Below are positions 11,601-22,878 of a stretch of DNA of 64,000 nucleotides, piece by piece; the stretch's first letter is position 1, and each line of letters begins with the position of its first letter. Below the pieces are notes generated by a model. The model was not told the origin of the DNA. It saw only the letters and a list, made by a program, of their open reading frames with translations, and did not search any database. A program made the position numbers and the translations under genes. This DNA comes from Auricularia sp. M13 (lineage: Eukaryota; Basidiomycota; Agaricomycetes; Auriculariales; Auriculariaceae), in assembly GCA_037042915.1 (NCBI GenBank), contig CM073201.1, forward strand, positions 3,348,001 through 3,412,000, written 5' to 3'.

Positions 11601-13134
11601 GAACACGGGGATGCCATACTGCCCGTAGCGCTCCGCGATCTCATGATCGTGAGTGAAGACGCCGCGCGTCCAGCGTCGCGTCCGTCCATCCATTGCGTTC
11701 GCGGTTGGAAGCATCGGCGCGCCTGGATGGCGGTTCGACAACTGGCGAAGCCAGACTCGACAGCGCACATATTCGTTCCAGCCGCGCATCTCGAGCAGAG
11801 CCCGCTGGAAGCTCGCGATGGATTCCACTGCCTCGCGCTTCGTCACTTGGTGGTGGGTGAGCAGGTCAAGCGAGAAGACCGCTGTTGACCATCGAATAGG
11901 GCTGGCCGACGAGGCGGGGGTGGCGTTGCATGTTGTCCAGCAGCTTCTCGTAGTCCATCCTCCAATACAAGTTCATCTTCCGCCTGAGTTGCTCGCCGCA
12001 CATGTACATGTTCCGGCCACACGATGTGAAATGCCCAGGAAAGTCGGGCACGTACCACGCGATGTCTTGGTCGAGAGCTTAATGCTCGTTGCGGTGCGGC
12101 CGGCCATCTGAGCGCGCCTGGGGAATGAAAGCGCGATACCACATGCCGATCTCATGCCATTGCGCGTATCGCGACAACTCGCCCGCGCCGTAACGGCCGT
12201 CCGTACGCCGGACGGGTAGCGATGTAGGGGGCAGTGGCGGAATATAGTCGACGTTGGTGCGAATGTACACAAGATTTCCGTGTTGATTAGGCTCGGGAGC
12301 GGGGAAGAGCGTATACGAGTTGTAGAAGAAATCTCGCAATTTCGGCAGCGCGAGCGGATCGCGTCGATACGCTTCGCGCGGGAGGACGTGCCACAGTACG
12401 GCATGTTCACTGCTGAGCGGCGTCTCGCACGGCTTCATGAACGCAATGCGGTCTTGGGCGCTGCGCCGTAGCTTTTCTTCTCGGTCCCGAACTCGCATTT
12501 GCTCCGCGTTGACCTCGCCTTTCTTGACGACAACGCTCGCTTTCTCCAGCCAGGCCGTTGAGTCCGGTAGCCAAGTCTTCTCCAAATACTCGGCGAGGTC
12601 AAATTCGTCTTTGAACGGCCTGGTGCGCGGCCCCCACGGCTTTGGCAAAGGCATCGGACCGAGGGAGAAGAAGCCGTATTGCTGCGTACCCTCGGGAGGC
12701 GGTTGCAGCAGCCAACGGTGCCATGCTTCATCGTTGATAGGAAAGGGAGGGGGGTCTCGCCACGGCAGTATGAGTCGATTCAGCGCCGCGTCGACGTCGG
12801 GCGTGTGACGCCGACGAAGCTCGTGTATCTCGTGCACGTTCTCCATGCAGCGCAGAAATACGAGCATCTCGACGCTGATGTACCTGCCGACCTCGCCCGT
12901 CAATCGCCGTGTTGGATACCGAATTGCGGTGAAGTCGGCGAGTGCGAGCGCGGTTTCGGTCGTCTCCTCCTCTCCCTTTGTGAATTCAGCAGGAATTGCA
13001 GCGGCTGCCTCTCTGCGGAAGACATCAATCCCATAGGTGACAGATTGGGCAGGCCAGACTTACGGGTCCAGCGGTGGAGTGACAGCGCGAGCCTGATCGT
13101 CGCCGTGCTCGACAGCCGCGAAATCCCCCAACAT
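8670..13134 (-). CDS. Long unknown protein of about 1,300 aa, multi-exon
   Basis: Open segments on the minus strand join in frame through short introns, so I read them as one gene. Exon 1 is 13064-13134 (starts MLGDFAAVEHGDD). Intron 13013-13063 (51 nt) is followed by a long exon to about 12079. Later introns are 11041-11092 (52 nt, with CTAAT branch site), 9570-9677 and 9324-9373 (50 nt). The last exon ends at 8670. Two joints are unresolved: an in-frame TAA at 12079-12081 and the shift near 11850, which may be a 52-nt intron. So this could be two genes or a damaged one. The middle holds RRWTRGVFTHDHEIAERYG, the Pro-rich PPVSA repeat, and acidic, Ser-rich linkers. Similar proteins of unknown role seem common in Agaricomycetes, from memory only. 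Confidence 0.5.
11205..11350. repeat. 15-bp minisatellite inside the coding region
   Basis: About nine copies of CGGCGCGGAGACTGG, in frame on the minus strand, encode PPVSA and then PPVAA pentapeptides. The length is a multiple of three, so copy number can vary without breaking the frame. Confidence 0.9.
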
Positions 13135-13761
13135 CTGAGGCGCGCTGCGCGTCAGTAACCTGCGTCTGGCATCGCACGACGGCTGGGCGCTGTGACACGC
13201 AGTACCAGCGCTGCACTCACCGTTGCAGATTACGCTTCGTTTGCGACCTCGAGTGGGATCCCCGGAAGGGTCTTGTTGCCTATGCTGCGTGCAGCTACTC
13301 AACGACGCAAAACGTGGCGTAGCGACGATGCACCGCTGCAGTCACTGACCTGGCTGCCGCGGCGCGTTGAAGTGAGTGGGCTTGTCCGTGGGCTGCCGAC
13401 CTCCGCGCTCTGAGTGGTACACTGTAGTACTAGACTCGTTGCACGAAGCTCTCGGGGCAACGCACGCGGCACACTGTAGTGCAGGGCGCGCGGTGACTGC
13501 GAGAGCCGTCCCTCGGTGAAGACGGTAAAGATGCGGAACGTGCCGATGCGGGCGAATATACCCCGAAGCTCCGCTCGAACTGAGCACAGCCACATCGGAA
13601 GCGCCAAGTCTTTGGTTCGGCTGGCGTCAAAATGCCAGAGTCTGCCGATCGCGGGTCTCAGACATGTGCGCACGCAAGTCTGAGCATAATGCAAATCATA
13701 TATTGCGGGCAGCATGGATCAAAAGAAAACACAACTGGGAAGACAGTAAAAAAATCGCTAT
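13135..13761. other. Intergenic, no gene supported
   Basis: Lies between two minus-strand genes and should hold the promoter of the long unknown gene. Small open frames here show no recognisable protein. CACTGTAGT words occur at about 13421 and 13471, like those in the 18.6-19.2 kb palindromic segment. Confidence 0.4.
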
Positions 13762-15605
13762 CTAAGGATCAAAAAAACCAAAGGGATCATTTCCGGCATT
13801 CTCGCGCTCGTCGTCGCCGCTGTCACCACCGCCACGATGCTTCTTGTGCAGACGCTCCTTGTCCTTTCCTGAGCTGCTGCGCTTCTTGCCTTTTGCCTTG
13901 CCTTTGCCCTTGAGGTCGGGCGCGGGCTCTGACTCCTCGTCGCTCGAGGTGATCTCGATGACCTGGGTGATCGACAGCGCCGGCGTGTTGACCATGCGGC
14001 CGATGACAACATTTTGATGGGCATGCACGCGGAGCTCACTGTAACGGCCGTAGCGCGACCACTCGCGCAAGAGGGCGTCGAAGAACTCGAGGGCGACGAG
14101 CTTGCCGGGGGCGGCCAGCATGCTGAAGCAGCTCGCGAGCGCAGGAAACTTGAGCTCGTTGTTTACGATGGCGACGGTGTGCTCCTCGAAATTGTGGTTC
14201 TAAACCCGATGTCAGCGGAGCGCAACACGACAGCAGCGAGGCAGACTCACAAGCAGCTCAATGCGGACGGTGATGTTGCGGCTGATGTTGAGGCCTGCGC
14301 GACTCAGCGGAAACGGCGCAACCGCCCGGGGCGCCGAGTCGGAAGCGGCGGTGCTGATGGACGAAGAAGACGCGGGCCCCGGGTTTGCCTTTGCCTTGTT
14401 GTCGTCGTCGTCCGCGTCCGAAATGGTGGATGGCGCGGCGGACGCCTCACGCGCCCGCGACGAAGTGTTGTTGCGCGAAGTCCCGGACCCGCTGGCTTGC
14501 TGCGCGGTCGGCGAGCGCTTGGTCGGCGTGGCGCCGGCGTTCTTGCTGGGCGTGCCCGTCGTCGCGAACTCGGCCTCGTGCTCGGCTTTTGCAGACAGAT
14601 ACGCCTTGAGGAAGATCTTCATGTTCGCCTGGGTAAACGGGACCTTGCTCGCCGGAGCCCCACTCGCGAGCAACGCAGCAGCCAGTGCGTTAGCGGCAGG
14701 GGCGCCGCTAGCAACGACTGCGTCCACATCGACGGGGCTGTCGGCACTGCCGGCAGCGGATTTCGACGAGGGCGATCCCGACGCGACGACGGCAGCGGTG
14801 TTGGCGTGGGCGTTGGCGTCTTCGGATTTCAAGGGAGGAGCATCAGGCGCCGCGAGGGTCCCGCCGCCGCCTTCGTGCGTGTCGGAGACCGTGTCGGGAA
14901 TCGCTGAAGTCGACGCCGTCGCGTTATCGCTGACTGCTTTGTTTTTGGCTACTTTCTTTCGCAGAACTAGCAGCGACATCAGTATATGAACGAATCGCGC
15001 ACACTGCAACGACGCACGATCTTGAAGATGTTTGGCTGGGAATGCGGCGAACTCGACGTGCGACAGGTCGTATACAGCGCATGGGCCGGTGCGACCTTTC
15101 GGTGTGCCCGGGACAGGGTCAGGCTTGCACAGAAGGCACTGCGCGCGTTCTAAGTTGGCGAATGAACGACGGAGAAAAAACACGAACCCTGATGAATATG
15201 CGTTGTTCGTATGCCTTCGTGCGAAAGGTGGACAAATCGGGCCAGGTCGCGCCGCACGTAGTACACATGATGTCCTCCAGCCGAGGCGGTCGAACGTTAG
15301 TGAGCCGGACTTTGGGATCGTGCGGGCCGCAGATGTACACGTGCCCGTCGGGCACGGCGTCGGGCAGGATGTTCTTGAATTCGCGATACGCGTCCTGGCA
15401 GGAACGCGTGTCCCGCCCGTACACGTCCAGCAGCTCACCGGGACTGACGAGCGCGGGAGCTTGCCGAGACTGAGTTGCAGACGGGCGCGGAATGCGGGCG
15501 GCTGGTCGCCCGGCTTCTTGTTTTTCTTGCCGTCGTCGGACTTGGCTGCTTGACTGGCGGCGGCGCGAGTCTTTTGAGCGGGTTGGGGCGGTCGAAGGGC
15601 AGCAT
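13762..15605 (-). CDS. Unknown protein with CxxC motifs and low-complexity Ala/Ser region, multi-exon
   Basis: The last intron is clear (14200-14250, 51 nt, phase 0). It joins a ~146-residue C-terminal exon (13762-14199) with a Lys/Asp-rich tail (KGKGKAKGKKRSSSGKDK) to a long Ala/Ser-rich exon. Upstream, blocks MCTTCGATWPDLS and CLLCKPDPV carry two CxxC pairs that could form a zinc site. A 44-nt intron (about 15393-15436) joins the N-terminal part. A short intron of ~34 nt between the CxxC blocks is uncertain. An ATG at 15605 lies about 90 bp below a TATA box, but its frame does not lead directly into the best N-terminal frame, so the true start is unsure. The basic tail suggests nuclear location. 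Family not recognised. Confidence 0.45.
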
Positions 15606-15690
15606 GGCGAGAACAAGAGGCGAGAGCGCGCGCAGTGAAAGGGACCGGCGAGGGGATGGTGGGATGGTGAAGTCGACGGATGGGTCGCGC

Positions 15691-15697
15691 TTTTATA
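15691..15697 (-). promoter_or_regulatory. TATA box upstream of the CxxC gene
   Basis: TATAAAA on the minus strand, about 90 bp before the ATG at 15605. Confidence 0.5.
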
Positions 15698-15699
15698 GA

Positions 15700-16470
15700 G
15701 GTTGAACGAGAACCTGCGCCTTTGCGAGAAAACGCACAAGTCGGTCGTCCAAGCCTGACACGAGAAGAATGACGAGAGATTCCAACAGAATTCCACGATA
15801 TGCAATCCGAAGTACTAAGGCATGATTTAGAAGCACACTGCGGCCACGACGAGATGTATTGTGAAACACGGAGGTTGATGCAGGATTATCGACCGCGAAA
15901 GCAAAAAGACAGTGCCTCCAGCGCGACTCCCGCTCCAGCTTCGCAGAGGCAGAAAACTCGAAGAGATGCTTGCGCGCGAGGTACACACAGACGCAGACAG
16001 ACGGGCGACGCGCGGGCAAGCAGCAATCGTTGGACCCAAGCGCGACGGCCTTAGGAACGAACAGAGCCCGGAAATCAATGTTCCCGTAAATGAGGTCTGC
16101 CGACGAGATCTGCACCCACGCGGGCAGCTTCACAGCATGGTCACGACCCAGTCAGCAGGCAACAGCGACGAGCAGCGCGCGAGCAAAACCCGCATGAGGC
16201 GAACACCAAGCTGCAGCGAGTCGATGTTACATGCTAATAGTCTATCTGTGAGAAGTACACCTCGTTAGTCACTGATTGGCACTGGCAAGCTTGAATGTTA
16301 ACTGATGTTTCAACAGCTGACAAACCGACGCACACTATATCTGATCAACTTGATCATCGCGAAGACTGCGCGTGAGAATGCCAACGCGGATGAACTTAGT
16401 AGCGCCGCAACAAATGCGAGGCCATGCCATGGCGGCGACTTTGACTTGTGGCCGAATCTTGGGGCAGACG
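15700..16470. other. Intergenic, no gene seen
   Basis: Divergent promoters probably lie here, for the CxxC gene to the left and the zinc-knuckle gene to the right. No repeat stands out. Confidence 0.4.
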
Positions 16471-16477
16471 TATATAA
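16471..16477 (+). promoter_or_regulatory. TATA box of the zinc-knuckle gene
   Basis: TATATAA in a GACG-TATATAAGCC context, 83 bp before the ATG at 16560. Confidence 0.55.
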
Positions 16478-16559
16478 GCCGACATGCCCCGGGATATCGC
16501 TCTCATTAACCCACCTTGAGTCCTTCGCCGACGCTCACAAGCGACACTCATCTTGACAG

Positions 16560-17946
16560 ATGCCGCGCACCAGGAACCGTATGTCGCACCCGTTACTCCC
16601 CCAAAACATGCTTCACACTGACTTTCACTGGCGCAGTCCCGAAGCCCAAGAAGACGGGCAAGAAGGGCAAGACGGCGGTGGCCAAGAAGGGTGCCAAGGC
16701 CGTTGCTAGCGTCACGCTCCCAGGGCCGACAACTCGCGCTCGCGCCGGCGGCAGAGCTCCCGTCGCGGTCGCCAGCGATGGCTCCAACAGGAAGGCGCGA
16801 AGTGCACTCACTGCGGCAAGCCTAGGGCGGGACACGGGAAGAAATGTCTCGTGAGTCACAGAGTTCAGTGCGATCGCTGTCGAGCTCACCGGGTTCAGGA
16901 CGGATATTCGAAGGCCAAGGAACTCGAGACGCTGACCGACAGAGCTGAAGCGCTCGCCAAAGGCGTTGCCGAGGCCGAGGCCAAGATGCTCGAGATGCGC
17001 ATCGACGAGGAGGTCGCCAAGGTGCTCGAGGACGCGGGCGGTGAGGTAAGCATGGAGGACGCCGTGCGCGCCTTGGCGCCGAGCTCGCGGCCGTCGCGGG
17101 TGGCGGGTTGTCCATGCAAGAGCTCGTCGCGGCGCTGCCGATGATGTCCGAGACGCCCGAGACCGCGCAGGGTACCATCGACCCCGCTGTCCTCACCATT
17201 GCCAAGCGTACCATCGATCCGGCCGACCTCGGTGAGGACGAGATGGTCGTCGAGGACGATGAAGACGCGCCACCGTCGACCACCACCGCGGATGTCGCCA
17301 TGGGTACCCCGGGGGCCACCACCACCGCTCGTGACGGCGACGAGGCGACCACGACGCTGCAGAACGGGTGGAAGTCCACTCCCGCTGGCGATAGTCCGTT
17401 GGGTTCGTCGCTTCATAACTTGGGTCGCGCCAGAAACTGATCTGGGATTCGTTCAGAGCTCGAGCGCAACGGCTGCAAGAAACTGCCTTACGGTACGCAG
17501 ATCGAACGCAGCAAGAGGATCCCTCGCCTGTTCCAGGCCATGGCGCAGAAGGTGAGCAACGCGATGCACGTTCTGCGAGCCGAGCGCTGATATCATCTGA
17601 GGGAGACGTGTTGGCCAGTCGCGCTGACGGCTGGGCGTTCTGCATGTTCGTGCCTAAGAACGGGCGCGGCGAGATGAGGACGTGGCACTCGGACCAGGTC
17701 CAAGCTGAGGTACCGGCGCTACCTGGCGCCATTCGCGAGCTCGTGTTCGAGACCCTTGAGCCCATCCGCCGCCAGCGCCTAGCGGAGATCGCCAAGATCG
17801 ACGAGGCCCGTCGCAGGGAGCTGAGGCGCTGGCAGAAGGAAGCCGCCGCCGCGAAGAAGCAGGCGGAGTCGCTGCGCGCGCAGCTGGACCAGGCGGTGAA
17901 GTCACTCAAGCTCGAGAAGGCGATGAAGAAGGTCGTCCAGGCCTAG
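16560..17946 (+). CDS. Unknown protein with zinc-knuckle-like motif and C-terminal coiled coil, multi-exon
   Basis: Exon 1 (16560-16578) encodes MPRTRN. Intron 16579-16636 (58 nt) leads to a Lys-rich segment (PKPKKTGKKGKTAVAKKG). A frame further on contains CTHCGKPRAGHGKKC and then CDRCRAHRVQDGY, a cysteine/histidine cluster like those of nucleic-acid-binding proteins, followed by an acidic helix. After more introns (one ending CGCCAG at 17431) an open frame runs to 17946. It ends in a strong coiled coil (EARRRELRRWQKEAAAAKK). The join between the Lys-rich segment and the cysteine cluster needs a very short intron or a one-base shift, so the model is incomplete. It could be a host DNA- or RNA-binding protein or derive from a mobile element. 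Confidence 0.4.
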
Positions 17947-18581
17947 GCAGCGTCGTTGCTGTCGGGGAGAGAACACGAATATGCATGCCTCGCCTGTCTA
18001 TGAAATCTATGTCAATCTGCTAGTCTCGTCTGCCAATATCACCCCCGCTCACAGTGCTTACGAATTTGACCCTGCCGGATTCCCGTGGCTGAGCACGTGT
18101 GCACCTTGTTCCGGCTCAGCTTGAATGATTATCGACAGTGACTGCAGCTTCGGATCACCTCAGTTGTGGCGCCGATGGCGATAGGGGTAGATACATGCAT
18201 CGACCCGACGACAGAGCAAACGCGATGATTACGGCGATGGCAATGAGGAATATAGAGCAGAAGCTACGAGGGTCAGCAGGGAACAGCACGCGTGAAGAGT
18301 GTCATAGCAGAGAAGTTAGGAGCGGTGGCGACAGAGCAGAGCGCGTTGCAGGAGAGCAAGCGGATAGGATAGCAAAGGACAGGGAGGAATAGGATTGCGA
18401 AGGAGAGCGAGGGAATAGGACAGCAAAAAAAACGGATGGTCAACGGATACAGCAGGCGACGACGGGTATCGTGGGTAAGGCAGCGTTAGTATGGGACGTG
18501 ATGAGTGAACGGCGACGAGTACATCGACATGCTAAGCAATAATTAAGGATATGCACGGACTCGCGCAACGGGCACAACGAG
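17947..18581. other. Intergenic, purine-rich degenerate repeats
   Basis: No gene. At 18352-18432 a loose repeat of GGATAGCAAAGGA / GGATTGCGAAGGA / GGACAGC units ends in a short A-run. Confidence 0.5.
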
Positions 18582-19178
18582 CAGTCACACTGTAGTGAGG
18601 GTGCTCTGGCCCTTCGTCGCTGGGCGGCGGTCACACGGTAGTGAAGACGCCGACGCAGGAGAGGAATGTGGGGCATTTGAAAGTCAGATGCCCCACCCTC
18701 GTAGCGGAGACCAAAAGGCCCGCCGGTCCGCGAAAAAGCTCCGTCGGTGCCGACCATGCTGACCAAGTCGAGGACTTGACCACGTGACGCGACGCGCCGC
18801 GGGCCGGATCTCGAGCGCGTCGCGTCGCGTCAGCATCCGCTGAGATCTGTGTCCGCGCGGAGTTGCAAACGGACTTCGACTCTTTCCGCTCGCCGACCAC
18901 CCGCTCAGGCCCCCGCCACCCGTCGACTCGCACGGGCCCCCACTGGACCCGCGTCATCGCTGGCGCGGCTTCCACTGTAGCTCGCGCACGCCGCGGGCAC
19001 GGGCGAGTTTTTTTATTTTGTTTTGATGCCTTACTGCAACGACTCATGTCGTTGCAGGACTTGCCTCGCAGAGCTGCCGCAGACCCAATCGCTGGCGCCC
19101 GCGACCGCATTCACTACCGTGTGACCGGTCAAAGGCGTCAGTAAGGAGGAATCCACCGCTTTGACTACTGTGTCACCG
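18582..19178. repeat. Possible MITE-like segment bounded by nested inverted repeats
   Basis: CGGTCACACGGTAGTGAA at 18628-18645 is an exact 18-bp inverted match to 19110-19127. A weaker outer pair (about 18584-18598 and 19161-19175) has the same core. A short hairpin, GTGGGGCAT...ATGCCCCAC, lies inside near 18670-18697. No open frame of note is found. The layout fits a small non-autonomous transposon, but no target duplication was found. Confidence 0.4.
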
Positions 19179-19228
19179 GTTGGGGAACCTCTTGTGATTT
19201 CTGCTCGTCGCCGCACTCACTTGGGACT

Positions 19229-22200
19229 ATGGCACCGACAACCTCTACCTATGAACCACCCCGCAAAGGCCGCGGCAAGAACAAGCTCAAGCGACCCGCA
19301 TCGTCGTCTGGGACGCCGTCACCATCAAAAAAAGGTTGCACATCTATCACCGGTGAGATCAGCTCGTCTTCGCGGGGGGCGGTGCGACTGACGCAGTATC
19401 TGAAACAGCATCAAGCACGGCGGTCGAGGCGTCAGGACAGACGACACCGACACTGAGTAAGTGTTCGTGATGCATTTGCGCATGAGTGTTTCATGATGTG
19501 GTTTACAGTCAGCGTACCGACGACCCGCGACGAGCGTCCAAAATGTCTGTACCGCGCACACCGTCTCTGCGGCGAGCGCGACCCCGGCTTCGAAGCTTCA
19601 TCCTACCCAGGCTTATGCTCAATATCGGGAACTGGTCGACTATCGAGCAGCCCAGGTCTTCCGCCTCGACGAGCGCACCTGGGTCGCCGAACTCCACGAC
19701 GTCGCTACAGGCGAACGGCACGTCGGTGTAAATGCGTGGACGGTCCTCCAGCGGCATGTTCACCTGGCGGGCCCTGCGACGCATACATGCTCACCATGTC
19801 CAGATTTCCAAAAATACGATACCTGTGTTCATGTTCAACTTCTCGAGAGTACGGACCGCCGAGAATTTAAAGAATTGTCTGCAATGGGTGAGATCTGATT
19901 CCAAAGTAATGGCTGCCGGAGCGCTCAAGTGAGAACTCAGACAATCCCGAGTGCCTGCCCATCGGCTACGACCCCCGTGCGGAGACGAGGACGCGCTGTA
20001 TACGTTCGTCTGCATGTCGCCCTCCGAAAAGCCCGTCTTCGTATGCCATAGCCGTTCGAGCGACAAGACGAGCTCGTGGGCATGCAGTAAGGATCGCGCG
20101 GGCGGCTGCATCCATATCTCGCGCGCCCGCAAGGCTCTGAAGATGACCGAGGGGGGCGAAGCCGCGCAAGCGGACGAGGAGGAAGCGGGAGAAGACCCTG
20201 CTGATGAAGAAGATGCCATGGCGGCGAAGCGTCGTAAAGGTCGGTCGGAATGTTGTCGCCTTCGCCACGGGTACTCAGCTGTTGTAGTCAACGAACGCAG
20301 CCTCAAGATGCTCGCGGACGAGCAGAGCGTGTCACGAGAGGGTCGGCCCGCCTGCCTGGAGCCGTCTGGCGAGCGACACGGCTCCTTGGTTCCGTTCGTC
20401 TCTCCGCTGCCGCGTTGCTGCCACTCGGCTCAGCGCCCCGCTGCCGCTGCGGCAGCGGTCCGAAACCAGGCAGCACAGTCCAGCGTATGGAGTGCACGGT
20501 CTACAGCTCGACGCGTGCGGAAAAGATTCAGATCGAGGTCCAGCCTTGCGCAAAGGAAGAGAGGGTCTTCGCTGGGCCCGACTTGCGCGAGCTCGGTCTC
20601 TTTAACTACAACAACCACCGCGTCTATACGCACGAGCTCATCAACAAGTTCACCAGCTCGTACTGCGCGCACGAGCTGCCATTCCATGCGTACCAGAGTG
20701 TGATTCAGAGGACGTACGTAGAGAACCGCAGTCCGATCGACTTCGTCAACGACGACACCTTCCGCCTCGTGTGGTACTCGTTCTCCCGCATACAGGACCT
20801 TGGCGACAGCTTCCAATGCGAGAAATGCGGTCCCAACCCAGCCGTCGTCATCTTCGACGGTGTGACCGCGGGTTTCAACTCCAAGCACCGAACAGCAACG
20901 CTCACGCCCCCAACGACGATATTACCCGGAGCGCCAACGCGATCGTCTGTCGGCGGTCCTCCGGAAAGCACCGCCGCAGTGTGGGGTCAGTTACGACAAC
21001 GTGCGCAGCGGGCAGTGCGCTGGCGCCTCGGGTTGACGAGTTCCAACAAGTCCAAGTTGGACGGCATCAGCACCGAGGATAACGAGTCCAACACGCGCGC
21101 CGTTCCCGACGCCGACGCCGAGTCACAAAAGGCAACCCGCGATACCGACGCCCGAGTCTCGAAGCGCGACGCAGCTGACGAGGCGATGCGGGCGAGCCTT
21201 CCGGGTATCGCGAAAGAGCTGAGCGGTGTCGATCCGAGTCTCGGCGCCATGTTCGAAGCGATGGTGCGCACCGACTACGACGCGAAGGAGCTGCAGAGAC
21301 GGCCCTATCTTGAATTATTGAATCATGTGAGCGCTGCGACGTTGAACCTCGGGCCCGTCACTTATTGTAGCCCGCAGGTTCTTGCTTACGAGTCGGTTCT
21401 GATGTTCACCCCGGGTTCGACTTGGCTCGCGCTGAAACGCTTGTGTGCGGACGACAAGCGCGCAGCCGATGTACTGCTGCGCGAAGTCCCTGCTATTGGG
21501 ATCGTGGCCCGTCAGGAGCTACAAGCAGACGGTCAATACTCGCGCGTCTTGAAGGGCCTCGTCGCGTTCGTGCTGGCGCGTGCCATGCGCGTTCTGAGCT
21601 CGTTGGGGGAGCATGACTTTGAGCCTGCAAACCCGACCGGCGACGACGCCGATTGGCGCGAGGTGAGTGCATAATCAGCATCGCCGTTGCTGTCGCTGAT
21701 CGATATGGTAGACCGGTACCTTCTATGGGCGCCCTCGCGTGCGTCTGCGCCCGGAATACCCTCACCTGCCTGGCGACAAGAAGGTCGACCGCTCGACCGT
21801 GACTCAGAGTGGCGCGGGCGGCATCGGCTGCTCGAAGTACTACGAAACCTACGGTCTCAGCGGTCAGACGGGCGGCCTGATGGCCGCATGGTGCCCCCAT
21901 TGTGTATGCCTCGGTTTTCATATTATTCCGACTGGCGAGGGGCGAAACGACGTGTTCTCAGCTGTATTCACACGTTGGGAGAAGGCACCGGACATCATCA
22001 TCTACGACTTCGGCGTGTGCGCTGGGACCCTACTGCATGCTCCGCGAGCCCAAGTTCTTCGCTCACACGCGCTTCCTCATCGACGGCTTTCACGAGAAGG
22101 GGCACAGCCGCTGCTCGAATGCGTGCAAGATCAGCACGTTCAAGAAGAACTCCCCCGAGCTGCTCTCTGTGAACTCCAGTGCTGCCGAGTGCGGCAACAG

Positions 22201-22329
22201 CGGCTTGCGCAAAATCCGTCGTCCGATGAGCTATATGACGCAACGACACGCCATCGTCTTTGCATATACTTATCTCGCGGCCTGGAATCGCGTTCGCCGT
22301 GTCATGCCCGGCCGGCGCGGCCGGAATTG
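19229..22329 (+). CDS. KDZ-type transposase A with SWIM-like and cysteine-cluster regions, multi-exon
   Basis: In order: a basic N-terminus (KGRGKNKLKRPASSS); a SWIM-like cluster (CPDFQKYDTCVH); a second C/H cluster (WACSKDRAGGCIHI); the block GPDLRELGLFNYNNH...CGPNPAVVIFDGVT known from KDZ-linked cysteine-cluster proteins; and the catalytic block. The last includes TGGLMAAWCPH, EGRNDVFSA, a D at YDFG, CALGPYCMLREP, DGFHEKGHSRCS and NSSAAECGNSGL, matching the D/D/E pattern of one KDZ branch. KDZ enzymes move DNA transposons by a DDE cut-and-paste-type reaction in the nucleus. An extra base near 22013-22018 separates YDFG from CALGPYC, so this copy appears frameshifted in its active site. Its introns lack the TGTTAT/ATAACA motif. 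Confidence 0.75.
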
Positions 22330-22339
22330 ACTGACTTGT

Positions 22340-22638
22340 GCGGTGTAGTTAGTTTTAGACCGTAGTTACTTCGTTGCCTCTACGGGGCACGTCTTGCGGA
22401 CTTGTTTCCGGGGGCAGCTTACTTACCTTTGTTTGTGGGGTATGTCACCAGCGCGCATTTTGTGGGGTACGGTACTTAGATTAGGTTTGTGGGGCAGGGA
22501 CTTGGTACTATTGCTCGGGGTATCCTAGTTGTATGTAATTTCTGGGTCATGTACATAGTTCTCCGATGTGGGGTGTTTCGGGCCAAAACCCGGGGCATTC
22601 CACTCGCAACATGGGGCAATTATCCCAAGAAGAGACCG
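22340..22638. repeat. Putative element terminus: TGGGG-rich DNA plus inverted-end motif
   Basis: GTGGGGTA/GTGGGGCA words recur from 22435 to 22616 (for example 22436, 22471, 22492, 22568, 22613). Positions 22613-22638 are the inverted 24/26 match to 5757-5782. TGTTAT/ATAACA motifs begin right of this point, so I read it as the left end of the KDZ-B element. Confidence 0.5.
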
Positions 22639-22878
22639 ATCTGGATACTCCATTCTTCAACTTGGTGCGATCTGCTGATGATTCCTGCGGAAGACATTTT
22701 ATTGAGAATGCAGTTCGATTTGTCAATTTGGCATTGCTCAGTACATGGAGGGCTCAAGATCAACTAAGATACCGAGATAACAAGATAACAGCGCGAGAAT
22801 AACATGATGCCTCTGCTGCCTCTGAGGTCGTTCTACAGTTTGATCAATATTTGAGCATCTGAGCACGTCAAGTCATAC

